A DNA stretch of 64,000 bases from Mesocentrotus franciscanus (GCA_037976565.1 CP137668.1:2934261-2998260), one strand, 5' to 3'; counted from the stretch's first letter, positions 13,672 to 24,180 are shown. Made by a program: numbers and translations. Notes: generated from the sequence alone by a model not told the origin.

Positions 13672-14507
13672 ATTTGGGTGTATACTCAGTTTAGGAAGCA
13701 AACCGTGTCCTTTGTAGTTGAGTACAAAGACGAGTCCATGACGAAAATAGGATCAGGCGTTTCATGAAAAGAGCAGGAACCTCTGGCTAAGTGCAATATT
13801 GAAAATCGTAACTGCTATATATCAAAATGCTTTTAGTAACATGTGAAAAGTTCTAAGGAATCCAACTATAATGACTATGGTGGAATGTGTTGAAAAATAC
13901 CCTAGATCAGTGATTATTATTTTTCATTTGCCGTAAGTATCAACAGATCCAATTGTAAACATAGATTGTCCAACTCTGCTTCAGTTGGACACACTCTTTC
14001 TCACATTCTTTGATGTGGCTTGCCTAACAAAGCAACATGCGCCGTAGTCCAGCGTACACAAACTATGCATGTTTACACATACATGTACGTACATCGACGG
14101 TTCTGAGCAATAGCTTACAAGGACGCCCTCTGATGAAAGCAAATAAATTATATTTCAAAACCGACACTCTAGTCCAGTCAAAATAGTGCTTGGCCCACCA
14201 CTGATTGCAAAATAATTTATTCCACTGCATTTCAGTAGGCTCACCTAAACAACATATTAAAAGTCTCAAGAAATAACATGCGATAGAATGGAAAATTAAG
14301 GGGAAATAATTTCCCCCATAAAATGGTATGTTGTGGGTATATGATGAAAACAGTTTAGGCGTTTGAACTGATATGTTCGGGGTCACAATAGATGATTAAC
14401 ATATTTCCAGATTAAAACTATACATTTAATTGCATATTATTTAAATTAGCTTCGACCAAAGGGAAAATTCAAGGAAATAAGTCACATTTTCCTTATAAAA
14501 GTGCATG
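13672..14507. other. No gene recognised
   Basis: AT-rich sequence. A 107-codon minus-strand frame (14063-14386) has no recognisable domain and is judged a chance frame. Confidence 0.45.
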
Positions 14508-14810
14508 TAGGTTATATAAATAAATATTTAAACGTACTAAATATATCAATACATGTACTATCACCTATCAAAATATTGTATAACTCAAACAGTAAAATGC
14601 ATTTTATAAAGTTACTATTTATATTTCCCATGATTTGAATACGGAGAAAGACATGTTGTTTAGTTGTATAAATAAATATTTAAGCGTACGAAATATAGAT
14701 ACTAGTGTTATTAAAAATATTGTAAAACTAAAACAGTAAAATTGCATTTCATAAAATTAATATTCATACCACCAGTGATTTGAATACAGAGAAAGACACA
14801 TTTTTTACGT
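14508..14810. repeat. 152-bp tandem duplication at a LINE 3' end
   Basis: A segment around ATAAATAAATATTTA (14516-14530) recurs at 14668-14682. The following bases, including GATTTGAATAC and GAGAAAGACA, also repeat with scattered differences. The right-hand copy contains the last codons of the LINE frame, so the duplication involves the end of the element. Confidence 0.75.
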
Positions 14811-16170
14811 TCATATGTAGCTGATTCCAAGATTTAATGCCTCTATAACGTAAGCTCCTTTTCTCAAAATTCATATGTGGTTTTGGCAGTTCTAATGTTT
14901 TATGAGCATTCCTCAAGCTATAATAATATTCTTTAATAACAAAATAGATTCTAAACCCACCAGATATCATTTCATGAACAATTTTATACAAAATACATAA
15001 AACATGTTTATCTCTGCGTTCTGATAGATTTTCTGTTTTCAAACAAAGAAATAAATCTCGGCTAGGGAGCCTCCTCCATTCAACTTGGAGTACCACCCGA
15101 AATGCCCTATTCTGCAGTATTCTGCAAACTTTCTAAACTCCCTTTCCCGGCATTCCCCCAAATTAAACTACAGTAATCAAACTTACATTGAATTACTGAT
15201 TTATAAAATATTAGTGCAGTTAGCTGTGTAATATATGGTCTAAGTCTTTCAACAAATATATATCCTTCAATACCTTCTTACTTAAATATTCAATATGTTT
15301 ACCCCAATCCAAATGTTCATCAATAACTATTCCACGATACTTACAGGGGTTACACGTTTGAGTGGAACATTTTTTATATAAACATCTGGTACTATAATAT
15401 ATTTTAGCCGTGTCTTCGTTCCAATAAAAATTAATTCACATTTTTTCACATTTACAGCAAGTCTGTTCCTTTTCAACCAAATATTAATAAGTATAAGTCT
15501 GCATTTAATGATTCGGTAAGATTGCATCTTTTGTGAATTGGAATGAATCCCGTATATTGCATGCTATTGGCTAAGTAGCTACTAAACCACTGTAATGACG
15601 ATATATTCAAGCCAATGAATCTAGCTTATTCTAAAGAATTGAGTGGTCCACTGTATCAAAGGCTTTGTTTAGGTCAAGGGTCACCATTCCTACAAGATTA
15701 CCTTTATCTAAAATATCAAGCCAGTCTTCCGTGAAGTTCAAGAGAGATGTCATTGTAGAGTGTTTCGGTCGAAAACCTGATTGATTACAACTTATAATTC
15801 CGTTCTGATCCATGTAACTGTCAAGTTGATCAAATACCAATTTGTCAACAATTTTAGCTATCGCCGGAAGAATCGATATTGGTCTATAATTGTTCATATC
15901 AGACTTTTTCTCCAATTTAAAAACTGGAATAACACGGGACATTTTCCATTGCAGAGGAACAACACCTTGCTCAAAAGATAAATTTATGATATATTTGTTA
16001 AAGGTTTGAGAATATAAGTCACTATAATTTTCCAAAATTCAGCTAGTACATTATCTGGACCACAAGCCTTCTTATCTTTTAAGTTATAAATAACATTTAA
16101 AACTTGTTCTTCATTCACTAGATCAAAACGGAACCTATCTCCAGGCAAAACAGTATGCAAAACTTCGATT
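14764..16170 (-). pseudogene. Decayed LINE reverse transcriptase (Jockey/CR1-like)
   Basis: The minus strand encodes pieces of a non-LTR retrotransposon ORF2 in several frames. From 5' to 3' they are: the pre-RT stretch with KDKKACGPDNV (near 16080); the RT block with VIPVFK, NNYRPISILP, KIVDKLV, QSGFRPKHST and LDLNKAFDTVDHSIL (15631-16035); a later piece with NRLAVNVKKCE (15327-15527); and a C-terminal piece with RSLRYRGIKSWNQL (14764-15096). The block that normally carries PQGSILGP and the catalytic FADD/YADD is missing between about 15500 and 15560, so the protein is dead. Stops and frameshifts separate the pieces. The 5' end stops near 16170, next to tRNA-like sequence. Confidence 0.9.
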
Positions 16171-16235
16171 AGAACTCTCAACCCTTGAATTAAAGTATAG
16201 TACATATACCACTATACAACGACACCTTGATAAAG
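16160..16235 (-). repeat. tRNA-like sequence, copy 1 (probable SINE head)
   Basis: On the minus strand the sequence reads GGTGTCGTTGTATAGTGG and later TCAAGGGTTGAGAGTTCTAA. The first part matches the layout of a tRNA D arm (TGTATAGTGG), the second an anticodon 3' strand and T arm. It aligns with copy 2 at 16600-16672 and is more decayed. It abuts the LINE fragment, suggesting a chimeric or co-mobilised insertion. Confidence 0.55.
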
Positions 16236-16599
16236 CGATAATAACAATCGAGGAGTTCAATACATAAAGTGAAAATTAGAATTTCTATTATTGTGAAAAG
16301 TGCGACAACTTGTGTTTTATACAAATTATATTCAATCAATGAATATGTAGACATACCTATAATGATCACTATGGTTATACTTGTGGGCTTAATAATTTGC
16401 AACTGGATATATATATTCATATGCAAATACAGACTGTACCTATATTTTTTTTTACTGATTTTTTTTTGTTTTACTATGGGAGACAGAAATTTGCATATTA
16501 TGCTAATCAAGAAAATTCTAGTACAAATATAATTTGTGTAATGTGTCCATCATATTCACCGACCTCAAAACATTATCTAGGATAGAATGAAGGAGACGT
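16236..16599. other. AT-rich spacer between two tRNA-like copies
   Basis: No gene recognised. Overlapping hydrophobic frames on both strands (16190-16585) reflect T-rich composition. Confidence 0.4.
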
Positions 16600-16672
16600 T
16601 CTGAGCTAGCGTTCAAACCCTCAACCCTTGGATTGAGAGTCAAGTGTACGAACCACTATACCATGACACCTC
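16600..16672 (-). repeat. tRNA-Glu-like pseudogene or SINE head, copy 2
   Basis: On the minus strand, GGTGTCATGGTATAGTGG fits the acceptor and D arm, and TGGTATAGTGG satisfies the internal A-box pattern TRGYNNANNGG. GACTCTCAATC gives an anticodon loop with CTC (Glu). GGGTTTGAACG resembles the B box with mismatches. The acceptor and T stems do not close properly, so it is not a working tRNA. Both copies share a trailing ATAAAGCG on the plus strand. Confidence 0.65.
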
Positions 16673-16900
16673 TACATAAAGCGTGCCATAGCTAGGAAGG
16701 CGGGGTGAAAATATATAGGTCATCTAAAGAATGAGGAAATTATTTTATTATCTCGAAGCGAAAAACTAAGTGGTGGATTTGTATTGCACTTAATGAGCCG
16801 TCAATATTATATATTTGAATATAAATATTAGGTACATGTGTGTATTTTCTGTAGGTTAATTGTCCATACAGGATATCACCCGTAATTTGAAGTTTATAGT
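16673..16900. other. No gene recognised
   Basis: Short AT-rich spacer before the satellite-bearing element; no coding or repeat signal seen. Confidence 0.4.
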
Positions 16901-16939
16901 AATTGGCGGCCCTCCCGGGGGGCAGGGGGGCGCAGTGCC

Positions 16940-17990
16940 CCCACTTTTTTAAAGTACCCCAGAAGTGCCCTTTTATACATAGGAAAAGTGCCCCTTTAAT
17001 TTTGTAAGAAGTGCCCCTTTTTACATAAGAAAAGTACCCCTTTTACTTTGACAAGTGCCCCTATTACTTTGTAAAAGTGCCCCTTCCCGTTTTCACCTCT
17101 GATGAGTGCCCTTTTTATTTTGACACGTGCCCCTTTTCCTTCGACAAGTTCCCATTTTCCTTTGCAATAAGACATAGTGTCCATTTTCCATTCTCATAAG
17201 TGCCCTTTTAAATCTCTAGTAAGTGCCCCTTTTCAGGTACGAGAAGTGCCCCTTTCCACTTTTGATAAGTGCCCCCTTCACCTCTGATAATTGCCCTATT
17301 CAAATCTGAGAGGTGCCCCTTTTACTTTGACAACTGCCCCTTTTCCTTTGTAAGAAGTGCCCCTTCCCCCTTTAATAACTATCCCTTTTTAACTCGGATA
17401 AGCACACCTTTTATTTTCACATGTGCCCCTTTTCCTTTCTAGAAAGTGCCCCTTTTCCTTATGATAAGTGCCCCCATTAAAAAGAAAGAGCTCCTTCCCC
17501 TTCTCATAAATGCCCTTACACCTCCGATAAGTGCCCTTTTAAAAATCTGAACGGTGCCTCCTTTTCTTTCAACAAATACACATTTTCCTTTATTATAAGT
17601 GCCCCTTTTACATTTTCATAAGTGCCCCTTTTTCAGGTCCGATAAGTGCCCCTTTTCACCTCTGATAATTTCCCTTTTAACAATGATACGAGCCCCCTTT
17701 CCTTTCCAATAAGAGACCTATCCCCTTTTCACCTCTTATAAATGCCCCTATCAAAATCTAATGGGTGCCCCTTTTCCGTCAACAAATGCCCATTTCCCAT
17801 TTTCATAAGCGCCTCTTTTTCATCCCTGGTGAGTGCCTCTTTTCAGGTGAAAGAAGTGCCTCATGTTCACCTCTGATAACTATCCTTTCTACTTTGACAC
17901 GTGCTCCTTTTCTTTTCTAATAAGTGTCTTATCCCTTTCGATAAGTGTCCCCTTTTCCTCTCATCATTAAACGTGCCCCTAATTCAAAGC
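16940..17990. repeat. GTGCCCCTTTT minisatellite, copy 1
   Basis: A degenerate array of roughly 22-27 bp units with the core AAGTGCCCCTTTT separated by variable words such as CCTTTGACA, CACCTCTGAT and CATTCTCAT. Many units differ by a few bases and in length. Minus-strand frames over it simply translate the repeat. Confidence 0.92.
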
Positions 17991-18261
17991 GACTAAGAGC
18001 AATTTCCCCAAAGTTCGCTCGCTACGCTCGCTCGCATTTAAAGATGATATAATTATGTTACTTATCAAAGGTCTTTTCAGTCTTCCGTTATGAGAATGTG
18101 CTTGTAATCCCATCAGGATTGGGTTTTCCTCTTTATAAGATGTAATTTTTCGCACTGCGACCTCACAGTGACACAGATCTTTAAAAAAATTTCTCGCTCG
18201 CTTCGCTCGCTCGTAAATGAATATTCAGACATCACACCCAACTGCAAAGTATGATGCTTAT

Positions 18262-18645
18262 AGATAAAGTTGAGTTCTGGTCATGCGATTGCATTGTGAA
18301 AGAAACGGTGTGGAATCGATCAGAAAAGTTTGATCATCTAGCATATAAGTATTTGTGTGTACTGCATGGTTCTGGAATCATCTAAATGATTAGAAATTTG
18401 GCCCAGTCTTGGTAAAGTTACAAGCGGTGTACATAGAAAGATGTATATGGGACTACACAAACATGTGGCATAAAAATCCGTCCCGATTTTTATGCTGTTA
18501 CATGCCATATTTAGAATATTAAGGCATTTGAAGAGCCATGCTTTTCAGGGAACATTTTTTATCTGATGTTCTACCACACTTGCATAATAACAATGATAAC
18601 GCTCACGAATTATTTTTCACCTCTTCCCAGAACTCAACCTTCTTT
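18262..18645. mobile_element. TTAA-target MITE nested in the minisatellite element
   Basis: The 384-bp insert has GTTGAGTTCTGG (18269-18280) and CCAGAACTCAAC (18627-18638) as inverted repeats just inside its ends. It is flanked by TTAT (18258-18261) and TTAA (18646-18649). The paralogous element at 47283-48891 has the uninterrupted site GATGCTTAAGC with TTAA at 48684-48687. A TTAA target is characteristic of the piggyBac superfamily, so a piggyBac-mobilised MITE is the best reading. No transposase is encoded. Confidence 0.82.
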
Positions 18646-18844
18646 TTAAGCGATATCGTGTATGATGTATAAACAAAACAAATATTGAAATTAGCCCTGA
18701 TAATGTAATAACAATGTAGGGGTATATACCAATGTCTAAAAAATGGTATACTTTCGCTTTGAGATTTCCCATTGAGGTGCCCTTTTTCCAGAAAGTGCCC
18801 TTTTTTGTTGGTGCCCCCACTTTGGAAGTCGCTCGGCCGCCCTG

Positions 18845-19635
18845 ACTATAAGAACACTTTGAAAAAAGCGATGGATCCAAAGAATGCTGGCTCGATGTAA
18901 AGTAAACGTAAAGCCCTGTATCTATATATACACTAAACATGAGGAAGTACTATGACACAGGTTAACATGTCATCGTTGACTCTGACATTCACCAACGTTC
19001 ACTTGATACACACGGTCAACTGTCATTTATTGTGTTTAATCTTCAAGGACAATACAAATTGGTAAACAGCAGGGTATGGTGCGTGATGGGTTAACACCTA
19101 TTGACGGGAGGAGGTTTTAACAAGATTGTTTGTTTTGCCAAGGCACAGAACCCTATCATTCCAATTCAATATACGATATATATTACCCAATACTGATAGA
19201 TATTCCAAATATCCTCCAAACTTGTTCAAACTCAAGCTTAATAAAGAATACTAATTCATGCACAACAGTCATGACAGTTACTCGCTAATCTGCCGGTGTC
19301 GTTTTGATCGAAATGTAATTATCTCTTCATGTCTTCCATGACTGAATGTCACTTGTTCCCATAATTATTATGTCTCTGTGTTCTTTTTTTCTTCATCGTG
19401 TTGTCCTGTTCTTATCTCTCGTCTTTTCTCTCCTCTTCAATCATTCTCCATTTTTTCTACCCTGTCATTATAAATGTACTGTTCTTTTTCTCGTCCTCAA
19501 TTATATATTTTGTTTCGTTTTCTTGTTTGATGGGTTTACTTTTGTTATTTTTATTTTTGATGTTTTGTATGAAATTCTGTAAATAAATGTCATTTTAAAT
19601 AAAAACTGAAAAGGAGAAAAGTGCTGGGGAAGTAG

Positions 19636-19673
<38 letters not shown>

Positions 19674-19948
19674 AGAGGGTAGACATGGTGGAGAAAGAAA
19701 AAGTAAATTAAGCTGATATTGGCATTTCACACTATTTCTACTCTTTTTCTTTGTGTTATACAGGTGAATTACTTGATATTCCCAAATTATTTTTCGGTAA
19801 ATGTACACATGATTGAAAAGCCTATTTTCTCTTTCATTTTCATTTTTTCATTTTATTTCATTTCCAGGAACATAAAGAAGTATAACAATAACAAAAATAC
19901 AACAACAAAAAACGAATTACAATAATAAATACAATAACAGAAAAAAGG
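18845..19948. other. Pyrimidine-rich stretch, no gene
   Basis: T/C-rich sequence from about 19370 ends with a run containing TGTAAATAAATGTCATTTTA and AATAAA near 19600, which could be a retroposon 3' UTR on the plus strand. A pure (GA)n tract lies at 19641-19668. No domain seen in the open frames. Confidence 0.4.
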
Positions 19949-20020
19949 CCATCAACTTATGCCTGGGGATTACCAAAAGAAACTGAGTTTCTGTAGGAGG
20001 CTCTCCTCATTAGTTGATGG
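19949..20020. repeat. Hairpin with CCATCAACT / AGTTGATGG arms
   Basis: A 9-bp perfect inverted repeat (19949-19957 and 20012-20020) encloses about 54 bases with further internal pairing (GGAGGCTCTCC). It follows a tract rich in AATAAC and ACAACA words and may be a structured retroposon tail. Confidence 0.5.
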
Positions 20021-20434
20021 TATAATAGATAACTATACACAAATATACATAAATATACATAACTACATAAGATATATATATAATTCGATACCCCAAAGAT
20101 GCAAAAGACAAATCATAAGATCGTAAATATAAAACAATCATATGTTGTTCAGGTCGTGAGAGTGAGCCGATTTAATAGATGAATGAAGAAGAAGAAAAAA
20201 TCACTTACAGTTTGCAAAGAATAGCCTGAATAAAAACATTAACTTAACTTAATTTGCATTGTAATTGTTTTGTTGACACCCTTTCAAATAAATTTCAAAT
20301 TCAAACCATTCCAGCATTAGTAGTATTAAAGATAACGGCGAAAGGCGAGAAGCGCAACGTTACTTCCTGAAAGGAAGAAAGACGAAAAGAACAGAAACGA
20401 ATTGATAAACTGTCTCAAAGTAATATTACATGAC
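20021..20434. other. No gene recognised
   Basis: AT-rich, with a possible retroposon tail (CAAATAAATTTCAAATTC) near 20286-20304. Confidence 0.4.
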
Positions 20435-20742
20435 GTTGACGTTAATGTCACACAAGTGGTTCGGGCTTTCGCCGCCGCCCATCCCAGGAAGATGCGTCTA
20501 TCCTTTGTATTGTACGCATGATCCTCGAGACAACTTGTAAGGGTTTAATCGTCGATATCATATGAGGCATATATTATATATTTCTGATAATCTGATGAGC
20601 TCCAGTTTCCCCCTCTGAAAACCTATATACAGCACGTCAACACTCTACATACGCGGTCCCGCGTTTTCAGCTCATTTATCGCTTCTTCTATCATCATTGT
20701 ACAACTATTATTGTACAAATGTATTTATATATTTATTTATTA
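20435..20742 (+). pseudogene. hAT transposase 3' end, truncated second copy
   Basis: This stretch is collinear with about 22127-22436: the last codons of the hAT transposase (including the segment before CGTCTATCCTTTGTATTG), its stop and about 200 bases downstream, up to TGTACAAATGTATTTATATA. It lacks everything upstream, including the dimerisation motif, so it cannot encode a functional protein. Differences from the other copy are scattered substitutions, so the duplication is not brand new. Confidence 0.8.
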
Positions 20743-20744
20743 AG

Positions 20745-21060
20745 CACAGAGGAAGAGAGAAGTGAATATTCTCACTATTGACACAATTTACAGTTGAATC
20801 CATTCAGTTGATTCCATTGTTCAAATCATTTAGCAAATAGAGATAGAAGTGAATTTTCTAATCTCATTCTTAACGACGATGTATTATTCTTATTCTTATT
20901 CGTCCGTCGTCTCTACAATGCTATTTGAACATTTTGATGACAATAGACGAAATTGTGGTACTACATTGTGTATTTTTATGTAGCGTCACATGGCAATGAC
21001 ATGGCCCGGGCCATACTCCCTCACCCCCTCTCACTTTCTCTCTCTCTCTCTCATTCTTTA
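20745..21060 (+). repeat. Dispersed repeat with ATGGCCCGGGCCAT palindrome and CT tail
   Basis: The sequence from GCACAGAGGAAGAGAG through AACGACGATGTATTATT, the GTAGCGTCACATGGCAATGAC block and ATGGCCCGGGCCAT to a (CT)n run is collinear with segments in the three tandem units at 55070-55350, 57460-57775 and 59945-60258. A more distant relative lies at 26430-26520 and 39440-39530. Confidence 0.85.
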
Positions 21061-21713
21061 TATATTTCACTTTCTATTCCCCTTACTTCTTCACTTTTAC
21101 ACCTCCCTTACCCGGCTCCCTGCTTTTTTAATATTTAGTCGGCTAGATATGTCTTTAATTCTGGCCAGGAGTAACCAAGAACAGATTCCTAAGGGTCACG
21201 AACCGTACTTTGTAGAATAAAGTTGTTTGTTTCATGTTTCTGCTTGATTTGTTCATCATATTTCCAATGACGTCTTTAGGATCACGTCATCAGTGAAGAA
21301 ATGATATAGTCCCGTGCCAACAGTGAAAATATGAGGAAACCTTACTTTTCATTATTTATCTTTATAAAGTTCGTGTGGTTCGTCTTTTTATCGTCCTTGT
21401 ATAGCAAAATAAATTCGTGGTATTTACTTGGTGTAGAAGAATAAATTAATCAGAATGAATGTTCATTATTATTATTTTTATCATTACTATTATTCTCATT
21501 TGATGATCATAACATTTTCTTAATACGTAGTTGGTAATTCAAATGTTATGGTCCTATCTCCAGGATCTCTATGTGTCATAAAAAAAGTCTAAACTTATCT
21601 AATTTTATTGAGCTAAAGCCTTATCTTTACTTTATTTTCAATAATTTCCATGAATCCTTAAGCATTTTTAAACGTATTGTTGAGTATTTCGAATGTATTA
21701 GGATTCAACTTAT
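21061..21713. other. No gene recognised
   Basis: AT-rich sequence before the hAT element; ATT repeats near 21466-21500. Nothing supportable. Confidence 0.4.
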
Positions 21714-21769
21714 GTGCAGTGCAGGCGCGGATCCAGGGGGACGAGGAGGCCTCCCCTCCCCTCCCCGCC

Positions 21770-21935
21770 AAAAAAGAGAGAGAAAGAAAAGAAGGGAAAG
21801 GGAAAGAGGAGAGAAAGGGAAAGAAAGAAGAGGAAGAAGAAAGAAAAGGGGAAAAGAAGGAGATCGGGGAGCCGAAAGGGTCTTGTCTCCCAGGCTTTGC
21901 CTCCCCAGCAACAAAAAAAGAGAGAAACCGCCCTT
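21770..21935. repeat. Purine-rich GA block of the hAT family
   Basis: Almost pure A/G sequence with GAAAGGGAAAG and GGAGAT words, followed by CCGAAAGGGTCTTG and TTGCCTCCCCAGC. Related blocks occur at 42460-42900 and, as pyrimidine strand, at 53985-54420. Frames of up to 176 codons across it are Lys/Arg/Glu-rich artefacts of composition. Confidence 0.88.
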
Positions 21936-21956
21936 TGCGCGTTGAAGGCGTGTGAC

Positions 21957-22244
21957 AGATTGCGGTTTCCCAATATTTTCACCATCTTACACATACTTGT
22001 AGTTGTTCCTGTAACCAGTTGCGAAGCAGAGAGGTCCTTCACCTGCATCAAACGACTGAAGACTCGTCTTAGATCCACAATGGGGGAGGAGCGATTGAAT
22101 TGTCTGGCCATGATGCTCATACATCGATACGTTGACGTTAATGTCACACAAGTGGTTCGGCCTTTCGCCGCCTCCCATCCCAGGAAGATGCGTCTATCCT
22201 TTGTATTGGACGCATGTTCCTCGAGACAACTTGTAAGGGTTTAA
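21957..22244 (+). pseudogene. hAT transposase C-terminal dimerisation domain (fragment)
   Basis: The frame contains LPVTSCEAERSF-like sequence (read here as VVPVTSCEAERSFTCIKRLK), then TRLRSTMGEERLNCLAMM and IHRYVDV, followed by HPRKMRL and a stop at 22242-22244. This is the hAT C-terminal dimerisation signature (SCE.ERSFS..R.K...R..M...RL), as seen in transposases annotated as zinc-finger MYM-type 1-like. About 95 residues of a protein normally over 600 residues long are left. The zinc finger and catalytic parts are absent, and the frame upstream runs into the purine block. It was probably inactive before this copy landed, since an internally deleted element can move only in trans. Confidence 0.92.
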
Positions 22245-23175
22245 TCGTCGATATCATATGAGGCATATTTTATATATTTCTGATGATCTGATGAGCTCAA
22301 GTTTCCATCTCTGAAAACCTATATACATCACGTCAACACTCTACATACGCGGCCCCGTTTTCAGCTCATTTATCGCTTCTTCTACCGTCATTGTACAACT
22401 ATCATTGTACAAATGTATTTATATATTCATTTATTTATTCCTGTTTGATAACATGATATGAATATAAACTCATAGCAACAAAACAAAATGCAGAAGAAAA
22501 CTATTTTGCAGGCAGAAAGAACCGCAAAAATGATCATGCATTTGCATGTAAGTGTATCATTAGAATTATTCATATTTTTGTTATTACATCTTGTGAAATA
22601 GTATACATTCAAGCTTTTGGAACTTTGTGTGTGTATTTGTATGAAAGAAAGCGTTTGGAACTTATAATGCACATGATGCAATTTCAGGTGCAATTTACTG
22701 TGTGAAACTCCTTGTCGAATACTCTTTTTTATTTTTGTTTAACCTTTTATACAGTAATACAGATATGTGCAAGCCAACCAATTTTGTTTTGTCAACCACA
22801 ACCTTTCTAAACCTGATCAAGTATGGGACACGCACGGCCAAGCACTATTGTAGGAAATCTTATATTAATCAGTTATATGACAAAATAACTTGTCTGTTGC
22901 CTTACGAAAAAATATATATTTAGTCCCCAAAAATCTCAGAATGTTCTTCCGGCGGAAGTGAAAGCCTGGTGAAAGCCCTCCCATATCCACGTTCTGAACA
23001 AGATGTGGGTGTTATGTTTCGATATGACAGGCGTTGGATATGCTTTTGCGCCCTTCTCTCCCCAACGAGACCAAGCGCCAGATACGCCACTGATCACCAT
23101 TACGTACAAATATTTGGCTCGCACGATTTCAAATTTGGCCCCCTTAAGAATGCTGGACCCGCACCTGGTGCAGTG

Positions 23176-24180
23176 GCACTATGCTCCTCTCCATATGAAA
23201 CAAGGAAGCATAATTATTATGGCTGTGCGCTGCGGTTCACGAATCCCGGTCGGTCAGCGAGATAGAAACGACAAAACAATAGCGCCCTCCTGTTCAATGA
23301 ATGGGTGCATAATGACCGATCTGTGTGCGTGTCTTTTATTCGTCAATTGAATCGAGAAGAGCGCTTCACAATCACCCATTGTCCCCATTTTGAGCCAACG
23401 CCCAAGAGCTATTGGATTTTTTGTCACGGTCTTACGTAATAATTCCTTGGCTTTTTGGTTGTTCATAATGAAACGAAAATATCAGACTTTCCCACCTCAC
23501 TCATCTGGAAAGAAAGAGAATGTTATATGTACTTGTAACACTGCATGAATCCAAATCGAACAAGTTAAAATATTTCCAATATCACAACGAATGTCCATGA
23601 CTTTACAAACCGATTTACATGAGTTTCGACAACATTTTGTTTCCTTATATGCCTTTCTCCTCATTAAAGATGCAATCAGTCATTGGATATTATGCTCACA
23701 TCTCGCTATGCATTTGACAAGCCGCCATATATTTTATTGGAGTTATGAGAACGAGAATTAGCAGAATAGAATATAATAAAGTCTGAATAGGGAAATAGAA
23801 AACGTAACATAGATGAAAGGAAGGAGAGGAAAGTGACAAGATTGAATGATGATGAAAGTGAACGTGACGTAAAATCGAAAAAGATATCTGAACAGATAGA
23901 TATCAGGTCAAATCATAGAGTATCCAACAAGAAAGTGATTACAACCTTTAAAAAAAAAAAGAATTCTAAATATATGTAAGTTCTCATTAAAACAAACCGA
24001 AAGCACAGGGGGACGACATATTGAGGTATATTGGTTAGCTCCACACTGATCAAACTTGAAGTAAAAATTAGAAACAATGGTGACCAAACAAATTCTTGAC
24101 ATTTACTTGAATTTGACATTTGTGCCGCTCTTTTTTCAACAAATGCACTGTTTTCACGCAATAAATATTTTGTACTTACA
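23176..24180. other. No gene recognised
   Basis: The 70-codon minus-strand frame 23254-23466 has a protein-like composition but no domain I recognise and no splice context that can be supported. The rest is AT-rich. Confidence 0.4.

Larger units (their letters stand above)
16901..18844. mobile_element. hAT-like element carrying the GTGCCCC minisatellite, copy 1
   Basis: The left end GGCGGCCCTCCCGGGG and right end CTCGGCCGCCCTG match the ends of the better preserved copy at 47283-48891, whose ends are CAGAGGCGGCC and GGCCGCCCCTG. The interior is collinear with that copy: minisatellite, a CGCTCGCTACGCTCGC block, an AT-rich stretch, then the short right arm. The terminal CAG on the left is eroded, and the flanks (TTTATAG and ACTATAAG) are only weakly similar. 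The element also contains a TTAA MITE that is absent from the second copy. Confidence 0.75.
21722..23167 (+). mobile_element. hAT transposon, internally deleted, with transposase remnant
   Basis: The left end CAGGCGCGGATCCAG (from 21722) and right end CTGGACCCGCACCTG (to 23167) are inverted repeats matching at 13 of 15 positions. Both sides are flanked by the identical 8-bp target duplication GTGCAGTG (21714-21721 and 23168-23175). The element is 1446 bp. It holds a purine-rich block (21770-21930), then the C-terminal end of a hAT transposase (about 21957-22244), then AT-rich sequence. hAT ends with an 8-bp duplication plus hAT transposase make the assignment firm. It is a deletion derivative because the DDE catalytic part is missing. 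Its right end is also found as the left end of the composite at 52727. Confidence 0.93.

Noticed and set aside
14063..14386. 107-codon minus-strand ORF
   Set aside because: No domain recognised, rich in aromatic and cysteine residues as expected from AT-rich chance frames.
16600..16672. Functional tRNA-Glu gene
   Set aside because: The acceptor and T stems do not pair and the anticodon stem has mismatches; a second decayed copy lies nearby. SINE head or pseudogene is more likely.
21571..22147. Long Lys/Arg/Glu-rich ORFs over the purine block
   Set aside because: Low-complexity A/G sequence keeps several frames open; only the downstream transposase tail has family similarity.
23254..23466. 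Minus-strand 70-codon ORF with protein-like composition
   Set aside because: No recognisable domain, no supporting exon neighbours, and it lies beside a transposon; cannot be supported.
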